DNA of 17,705 nucleotides from DASCNA01 sp036011305. GTDB lineage: Bacteria > Verrucomicrobiota > Lentisphaeria > Victivallales > GWF2-38-69. Location: the NCBI GenBank assembly GCA_036011305.1, contig DASCNA010000075.1, positions 1 through 17,705 of the forward strand, given 5' to 3'. The position numbers and the translations under genes are program-made. Shown here piece after piece: positions 12,642 to 17,705 of the stretch. The stretch's first letter is position 1, and each line of letters begins with the position of its first letter. The notes below the pieces were generated by a model, which searched no databases, was not told where the DNA came from, and was given only the letters and a program-made list of their open reading frames with translations.

Positions 12642-13502
12642 ATGTATACAAAAATGAAATCATTAAAATTGTTATTTTTCTCCTTCCTATTGCTCTCTTT
12701 AATCATAGATTCAGCTTTTGCAGTTGCTAATGAAGTACCTGTCTCAGAGAATAAAAATACTAAAACTGTTCCAATGAATAATCTTAAAAAAGCAGCATCT
12801 ATAATTGGAAATAGAAAAGCCAATACTGTTTCAGAAAAGAAAATTCAGAAAATTGAAAAGATAATTTATTCTTATGTTGATAAAGGAAGTAATATAAGCC
12901 GTAGTGAAGTAAAAAAAGAGATAATTAACGAAGTTAATGATATTTATAGAATGCATTCCAAAGATAAACCTGAAATCGTAAATTTTGTAAAAATTAACAA
13001 AAGTATTGATCAGCTTATTGCAAAACAATTCCCTCTGTCAAAAAAAGAATTAAAGGCTAAATTGGAAAAGATTGCTTTAAAGAAATTTCAGCCTGCAAAA
13101 ATTAATTCTGTAATGACATTAACTTATAAACAGGGTCCCTATAAAAGAACTATCACTGGTAGATATTATGGACTAACTTATTATAACGATGGAGTGAAAA
13201 TAGAAAATACAGTAATCCCTATTTTTGATCTAAGCGGTAAAGATAAAAATAAATTTGATTCAAAGTTAAGAGAGTTTAAACAGAAAAAATTTGTAATCAG
13301 AAAAATAGATAAATATGAAGAAAGGAAAGTGCAATTTATAAATAAAACCAGAAGAGATGAAATAAGGTTAATTGTTGAGAAAAATGAAAAAATGGGGTTT
13401 ATTTTTACATGGGGTAAATGGCGGACACCTAAAGCCGTTACACTTATTATGATTGACTATGTAATATCACAAATCAAAGCTAAGTATAATGAAAACAGTT
13501 GA
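12642..13502 (+). CDS. Secreted Lys-rich protein of unknown function
   Basis: I do not recognise this family. A signal peptide spans residues 1-27 (basic start, hydrophobic LLFFSFLLLSLII, cleavage after AFA), so the 286-residue precursor should be exported. The mature part is highly basic. Residues 45-150 look helical with many Lys/Glu and may coil. Residues 155-200 look like beta strands (VMTLTYKQGPYKRTITG, then RYYGLTYYNDGVKIENTVIP), an SH3-like pattern. The C-terminal third ends with an aromatic stretch MGFIFTWGKWR. It has no Cys in the mature part. A second ATG four codons on (M5) could be the true start; neither has a strong ribosome binding site. Transcribed alone from the promoter at 12560-12588, it converges on the PEBP gene with a 19-base gap and no hairpin. 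Confidence 0.8.
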   Translation: MYTKMKSLKLLFFSFLLLSLIIDSAFAVANEVPVSENKNTKTVPMNNLKKAASIIGNRKANTVSEKKIQKIEKIIYSYVDKGSNISRSEVKKEIINEVNDIYRMHSKDKPEIVNFVKINKSIDQLIAKQFPLSKKELKAKLEKIALKKFQPAKINSVMTLTYKQGPYKRTITGRYYGLTYYNDGVKIENTVIPIFDLSGKDKNKFDSKLREFKQKKFVIRKIDKYEERKVQFINKTRRDEIRLIVEKNEKMGFIFTWGKWRTPKAVTLIMIDYVISQIKAKYNENS

Positions 13503-13521
13503 TTTTTATTGTATCTGACCA

Positions 13522-14067
13522 TTATCTATAAAAGCACTCTATGCTGGCTTTGGCGATAATATGTTTATTAATTAAATTCATAAAGTATTTATAACCTGAT
13601 TTTTTTTTGTCGGGATGTATATAAGCTGTATTGAGAGCAAAAATTGTGAATACATATCTATGGTAACCGGTATTAGCCGGAGGTTGAGGCCCGCCATATC
13701 CTTCAAAACCAAAGTTGTTTAAAGCTTCATAGCATCCCATTGGTAAATCATTGCCGGATGCTCCGTCTGAAATATGATTAATATCTGCAGGAATATTAAA
13801 AACCATCCAGTGCACCCACAATTTGGCAATTGGACTCATATCTATGCATGTCAGGGCAAATGATTTTGTTCCTTTAGGAGGATTTTTCCATTGCATGTCA
13901 GGAGATACGTTTCTTCCTCCAGGCATATCTGTGCTGACATATTTTGCTGACACTTGGCCGTTATTGTCAAATGATTTTGAAGATAATGTAAAATTTGGCT
14001 TTGCCATTAAATTTGTGCATAATAAAATAGACAAAAAGAACGAAAGATAAATAATTTTGTTATGCAT
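13522..14067 (-). CDS. Exported YbhB/YbcL-family PEBP protein
   Basis: A 181-residue member of the phosphatidylethanolamine-binding (Raf kinase inhibitor-like) family, bacterial YbhB/YbcL branch. A signal peptide covers residues 1-22 (cleavage near NLMA), so it should be periplasmic. Family landmarks are NVSPDMQWKNPPKGTKSFAL (53-72), the DMSP-x-x-x-W-x-HW block (77-87), and YGGPQPPANTGYHRYVFTIF (124-143). Together these form the anion pocket. The biological role of bacterial members is poorly known. A strong ribosome binding site GAGGAG lies 11 bases upstream, inside the last codons of the lipoprotein gene, whose stop is two bases before this ATG, so the two are surely co-transcribed. Confidence 0.93.
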   Translation of the reverse strand: MHNKIIYLSFFLSILLCTNLMAKPNFTLSSKSFDNNGQVSAKYVSTDMPGGRNVSPDMQWKNPPKGTKSFALTCIDMSPIAKLWVHWMVFNIPADINHISDGASGNDLPMGCYEALNNFGFEGYGGPQPPANTGYHRYVFTIFALNTAYIHPDKKKSGYKYFMNLINKHIIAKASIECFYR

Positions 14068-14069
14068 GA

Positions 14070-14570
14070 TTAATTAATCTCCTCATTCTTAATTGGTATT
14101 TTCATTTTGGTGGAATGCTCCCATATAAGTTGATTCTCAGGGAGAGCGATTAGAAATAATTTCCAGTTTATTATATCAAATTCACTTTTATTTCTAACAG
14201 GAGATCTACTAAATATTGAATATAATCTATAATCAAATCTTATTGTAGGATTAAAATTGATCATATTCATCGCCAATAACCCTTTTAAAACAGATAAGGT
14301 AAAAAAGTTTAATTCATCTTTTAATTTTGGTGGAAATTTATCTTCAACTAGTTCAACATTCGGCGGTTTAGATTTCATGGCTAAAGGAGAAGTAGTAGCT
14401 ATAGCAGTAATCATTATGTTTGTAGCCTGTTTAGAGTCGATAGGAGCATCCGTGACCTGCTTAATCTCAACAATGGGGCCTTTAGGCGGTGTACCGGGTG
14501 GCAGTGATTGACAGCCGGCTAATATTAAGAGTAAAAATATAAATAGAAAAGGTGATTTGTTAATATTCAT
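14070..14570 (-). CDS. Small lipoprotein of unknown function
   Basis: A 166-residue lipoprotein: signal MNINKSPFLFIFLLLILAGC with lipobox LAGC and lipidated Cys20. Gln at +2 (position 21) suggests it is not retained in the inner membrane, if Lol rules apply. A Pro-rich stretch (SLPPGTPPKGP) follows as a tether, then VTDAPIDSKQATNIMITAIA and a mixed helix/strand domain with IINWKLFLIALPENQLIWEH near the end. The DSKQATNIMITAIA segment and final strands loosely recall LpoB/CsgG-type lipoproteins, but I would not assign it. AAAGG precedes the start. It is joined tightly to the PEBP gene downstream and lies 55 bases after the phosphoesterase. Confidence 0.8.
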   Translation of the reverse strand: MNINKSPFLFIFLLLILAGCQSLPPGTPPKGPIVEIKQVTDAPIDSKQATNIMITAIATTSPLAMKSKPPNVELVEDKFPPKLKDELNFFTLSVLKGLLAMNMINFNPTIRFDYRLYSIFSRSPVRNKSEFDIINWKLFLIALPENQLIWEHSTKMKIPIKNEEIN

Positions 14571-14625
14571 TTTGTTTTAACCTTTAATTGTTTTTAATTA
14601 ATCATAAATTATATCTAATATTCTA

Positions 14626-15447
14626 TCAGATACTATGTATTTTTAAATTTACTATTTCAGGTTTACAAAATAATCTTAAATCAAAAATATCATTATTTCC
14701 AATACCGTTTGTTATAATTAACTCAGTATTTAAGTGTCTGTTTTTGTATAAACCATATTCAAATGTCTTCCCAAAGAGTAATGAATGGACAAAAGAGTTT
14801 ATATAAGGCACTCTTATCTGCCCTCCATGGGTATGGCCTGATAAAATTAAATCTATGGATACTAAATCATTATGTCTGATGTAATCTGCTGCTGTATCAG
14901 GTATGTGTGATATAAGACATGAGAATTTATCAGAATCTGAAATAGTCTTCTTGAAAGCACTTTTTTGATTATAATTTAAACCGTAAAATTTGATATTGTT
15001 TTTTTCATAACATTTATCAGACAAAATATTAAAATTAGCTTCGTGAAATTTGTCTATCCAAAAATCAATGCTGCCGGGCCAGTTTTTTTTTCTGTATTCC
15101 CAGTTTCCTAGTACTCCAAGTTTATCTGCTTTATGGTTTATGTTTTTTAAAAAATCAATTGATTCAGGTAAGTTTTTACTGTATGAAACTAAATCACCTC
15201 CAAAAACTATTAAATCTGTCTTAAATGAGTTGATTAAATTTAAAAGTTCACCCTTCTTTTTAAGGTTATTCTCGTTGAAATGTGTATCTGAAAAAAATAT
15301 AATACTAGTATTAGTAAATATTTTAGGCGAGTAAATATTATACTCTGTTGCTACAAAATTATCAGTTTCAAAAATGATTTTACGTTTTTTGAAACTGATT
15401 TGGTGCTTCCATTCAAGAATTGATCTCAAATAATGACGAAACAGCAT
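14626..15447 (-). CDS. Calcineurin-like metallophosphoesterase, GNWE variant
   Basis: A 273-residue phosphoesterase of the YaeI/YkuE kind. Metal-site motifs in order are FFSDTHF (Asp54, His56), GGDL (Asp85), GNWEY (Asn115), SHIP (His181) and SGHTHGGQ (His205, His207). The usual GNHE/GNHD motif reads GNWE, so Trp116 replaces the His thought to protonate the leaving group. No TM helix or signal peptide is seen; the N-terminus is basic and amphipathic (residues 1-24), possibly membrane-associated. Members act on lipid phosphates, nucleotides or phosphoproteins. In chlamydiae a calcineurin-type enzyme (LpxG) serves as the UDP-diacylglucosamine hydrolase of lipid A synthesis, so that role is possible here but not shown. 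The ATG is five bases after the stop of the GreA-domain gene, so coupled translation is likely. Confidence 0.9.
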   Translation of the reverse strand: MLFRHYLRSILEWKHQISFKKRKIIFETDNFVATEYNIYSPKIFTNTSIIFFSDTHFNENNLKKKGELLNLINSFKTDLIVFGGDLVSYSKNLPESIDFLKNINHKADKLGVLGNWEYRKKNWPGSIDFWIDKFHEANFNILSDKCYEKNNIKFYGLNYNQKSAFKKTISDSDKFSCLISHIPDTAADYIRHNDLVSIDLILSGHTHGGQIRVPYINSFVHSLLFGKTFEYGLYKNRHLNTELIITNGIGNNDIFDLRLFCKPEIVNLKIHSI

Positions 15448-15452
15448 TTAAA

Positions 15453-17555
15453 TTATTCTATTGTTAATTCCTTTATAATTTTTTCCGGAAGAGAAGAAAC
15501 TTTTGTTATTTTACATTCAGTACCATTTGGAAGTGTTACTTTAGTATTAAGTTTCTGTCCTACTAAACTCTGACCTAATTCGGTTTCATAAGAAACATAG
15601 TTTTTGCCAGGATCACTGTCCCAGGCTCCTAGAATGTAATAAGTTTCAGTTTTATTATTGTCATAAGTCAAAGTTGTAGTACTGCCGACTATAACACTAT
15701 CTCCAACAGTAATATCAGAAAAATCAGTAGGCTGTGTAGTTGCTATTCTTATTTCAAGCAGAGCTCTATGTTCATTTAAGAATTTTTGTCTTTCTTTTGC
15801 AGCGGCAAATTCGGCATTCTCTCTTAAATCTCCATGCTCTCTGGCTGTAGCAATAGCTCTGGTATTTTCAGGTAATTCTTTATTTATAATATTCTGGAGT
15901 TCACTTAGTTTTTCATTGAATGATTTAACAGAAGTAATATATACTTCATCCTTAGTTTTTTCTGTTTTTTTATTCTGCTTATGAGTTATAAGTTTTTTGG
16001 CTTTATCCGATTCAAGGATATTTTTTATTTCTTTTGATAATCTTGAAATTTTTACAATAATACTCTGTTTCTCTGCAGGTATAAATACTAAAGAGTTATT
16101 CAGAAGTTCAATTAGTCCCAAAATATCAGCTTCTTCTTTATCTCCAAGTATTAGTTTTTGAAATTCAGCATTTTCTAATGTTAGTTTTTTAAGTTCTTTT
16201 TGGGCAGCCTGCCAAATAGCACCCTGTTTATTTCTGGATATTGCAGGGAATACATTTGTGTATCTCAATTTTGATAAATTTTCATTCCTGACCTTTGCTT
16301 TATTTTTCCATATCCATAGCAAAGTTTCAGGGTTAGTTATTCTTGTTAGCTTTGAGAAAATTTCATCAAGTTTTTCAAGTTTGAGCTCATTAGTAAATGA
16401 CGGCCATACTTTCCATGGAAGGGAAGTTAAAATATTTATTAAATAATCCTCACCATTAGCTTCTTTTGTCATTTTAATCCATTGAGGCAGATGTACGGCT
16501 TTTAGTTTAGTCCAGATTTCAATGCATATAATGTCTTCTACAGAAACTGACTCAGGCCATACTGTTTCAAATACTTCATCATCTTCAGGTATTAGTAAGT
16601 CTATTTCTTTTTGATTATAAAATTTAAAAATTCTTGAGATTATTTCTGCCCACATTACAAATTCTTTTGTGGATGAACCCAGTCTGATCAGATTTAAAAT
16701 TTTTGAAGCTTTAATTTTTGCATCATCAGACAGTTCAAGTTTTGCGCCTGCAGAGTTTACATAATTATATAGTTCCTGTATACTTCTTGATTTTTCTAAA
16801 GTAATATTTTCTTCTCTTCCATTGTCTACTTTAACATCACTGCTTTTCCACCATTTTTCGAATGAATCGAATGTATAAAACTTAGGAACAAACATTTCCA
16901 GTAAGATATTTTTTAAACTGCTTTTACTTATTGGGCGAACTGAGAATGAGTCTAATATACTATATGCTTCAGATTTTGTAGGGGCAGTTTTTGCCTTAAA
17001 TAGTTTTAGTATTTTGTCTGTAGGAGTAAAAAGGTATGTATGATCAAGTACTGAGTCAAGATCAACTTCATGAATTTTAAATTTGTTGAAGTTAAGAAGA
17101 GAGACTGAGCCAGTTATCCAGTCAATATCACCAACAATTCCCCATGATTTGGATGCATTATTATAGTAATATTTATCTGATTCAAGAACTTGAATATTTA
17201 GGTAGCGTTTATAAACCTGTTTAAAAGGAACATTATTCATTCTTATTCCCAAAGCCTTAATAGCAGTAGCTTTATTTACTCCTGGCTTGAGTTTCTTTTT
17301 TATAATTGATGGTAAAATCGTTCTTAAAAGTTGAAAGCTTGTAGTTAATAATGATGAGAGCTTAAGAATAAATTCAGTTTTATTCGGGCTATCTTTTGGG
17401 TGCTCCTGCCAGGATTCTATTATTAATGATAAGCTTTCTTGCATATCGTTTGTTATGGTTTCAGTGTCAGATAGAATCGAAAATATTTCATCAAGAATTT
17501 TACCATTGTCAGATTCTGTCGCTTTTATACAAAGTTCATCTAGTCTATTACTCAC
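15453..17555 (-). CDS. greA: GreA transcript-cleavage factor with 530-aa N-terminal extension
   Basis: A 700-residue protein ending in a complete GreA unit. The coiled coil (about 543-605) carries ARE-x-GDLRENAEF-x-AAKERQ (571-590); Asp576 and Glu579 correspond to the acidic tip residues (Asp41, Glu44 in E. coli) that reach into the RNA polymerase secondary channel to aid cleavage of backtracked RNA. The FKBP-like C-terminal domain (about 612-690) has VGDSVIVGS and ETELGQSLVGQKL. Ordinary GreA is about 158 residues. The long N-terminal part is mostly helical, with a strand-rich patch near 137-160, and ends in a Lys-rich linker (518-535); similar long forms are annotated in chlamydiae. The start is GTG at 17553-17555, with AGGA about 11 bases upstream; the next ATG is 37 codons later. 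It is first in a run of four minus-strand genes. Confidence 0.93.
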   Translation of the reverse strand: MSNRLDELCIKATESDNGKILDEIFSILSDTETITNDMQESLSLIIESWQEHPKDSPNKTEFILKLSSLLTTSFQLLRTILPSIIKKKLKPGVNKATAIKALGIRMNNVPFKQVYKRYLNIQVLESDKYYYNNASKSWGIVGDIDWITGSVSLLNFNKFKIHEVDLDSVLDHTYLFTPTDKILKLFKAKTAPTKSEAYSILDSFSVRPISKSSLKNILLEMFVPKFYTFDSFEKWWKSSDVKVDNGREENITLEKSRSIQELYNYVNSAGAKLELSDDAKIKASKILNLIRLGSSTKEFVMWAEIISRIFKFYNQKEIDLLIPEDDEVFETVWPESVSVEDIICIEIWTKLKAVHLPQWIKMTKEANGEDYLINILTSLPWKVWPSFTNELKLEKLDEIFSKLTRITNPETLLWIWKNKAKVRNENLSKLRYTNVFPAISRNKQGAIWQAAQKELKKLTLENAEFQKLILGDKEEADILGLIELLNNSLVFIPAEKQSIIVKISRLSKEIKNILESDKAKKLITHKQNKKTEKTKDEVYITSVKSFNEKLSELQNIINKELPENTRAIATAREHGDLRENAEFAAAKERQKFLNEHRALLEIRIATTQPTDFSDITVGDSVIVGSTTTLTYDNNKTETYYILGAWDSDPGKNYVSYETELGQSLVGQKLNTKVTLPNGTECKITKVSSLPEKIIKELTIE

Positions 17556-17705
17556 TTTTTATTTTTCCTATATTTAATAATATTGTAAATTTTATGTTTT
17601 ATATTTTAGGATGAAAATGTTCATAGTTGAGTTCTGCATCTTTTCCCAATAATTCTGATAGTTTTTAATCAAAAGAGCCGTTTATAATTATTTCGCTCTA
17701 ATCAT

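Noticed and set aside
17588..17705. Minus-strand frame at the right edge ending KLSELLGKDAELNYEHFHPKI, like a protein C-terminus
   Set aside because: An in-frame TAA precedes this stretch within the window and no family is recognisable; too little sequence to call a partial gene or pseudogene.
1..17705. CRISPR array, integron or toxin-antitoxin operon of classical type
   Set aside because: No regularly spaced repeats, no cas-like or integrase motifs, and no two-gene toxin-antitoxin pair were seen.

Overview
The window is AT-rich DNA of about 17.7 kb from a Gram-negative-type bacterium: it encodes two lipoproteins, two further exported proteins, UppP and a CACHE-type histidine kinase. Two features point to the PVC superphylum (Chlamydiae, Lentisphaerae, Verrucomicrobia and relatives). 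One is a GreA cleavage-factor module at the end of a roughly 700-residue protein, the layout known from chlamydiae. The other is an RNase HIII of the chlamydial/Firmicute kind. I cannot name the genus. Nothing looks like a phage or plasmid.

Left part (1-2298). A 90-codon orphan gene on the minus strand ends in a large hairpin terminator whose 29-nt loop is C-rich in the RNA. A plus-strand gene follows for a 12-helix membrane protein built from three diverged copies of a four-helix module. Its probable promoter overlaps a palindrome. Next comes a short broken reading frame that reads like the C-terminal tail of a SAM methyltransferase.

Signalling block (2295-8456, plus). Four genes form a likely operon: a lipoprotein binding protein of the NMT1/THI5 type, a CACHE-HAMP histidine kinase overlapping it by ATGA, a single-domain Rcp1-type response regulator, and a large REC-PAS x4-HD-GYP protein expected to hydrolyse cyclic-di-GMP. 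No permease or ATPase accompanies the binding protein, so it is best read as the kinase's periplasmic ligand sensor. Just downstream on the same strand is the decayed C-terminal end of a GGDEF diguanylate cyclase with two in-frame stops, followed by a short frame that may be a transposase scrap. The block is thus flanked by gene remnants on both sides.

Middle (8959-12548). On the minus strand there is a 25-codon single-helix membrane peptide with a good sigma70-type promoter, tRNA-His(GUG), and uppP. Divergent to these is rsmB (16S rRNA m5C methyltransferase), which converges on rnhC (RNase HIII).

Right part (12560-17705). A secreted Lys-rich protein of unknown function on the plus strand has a clear promoter. 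It converges on a minus-strand run of four closely spaced genes: the GreA-domain protein, a calcineurin-type phosphoesterase with Trp in place of the usual catalytic His, a small lipoprotein, and an exported PEBP (YbhB/YbcL) protein.
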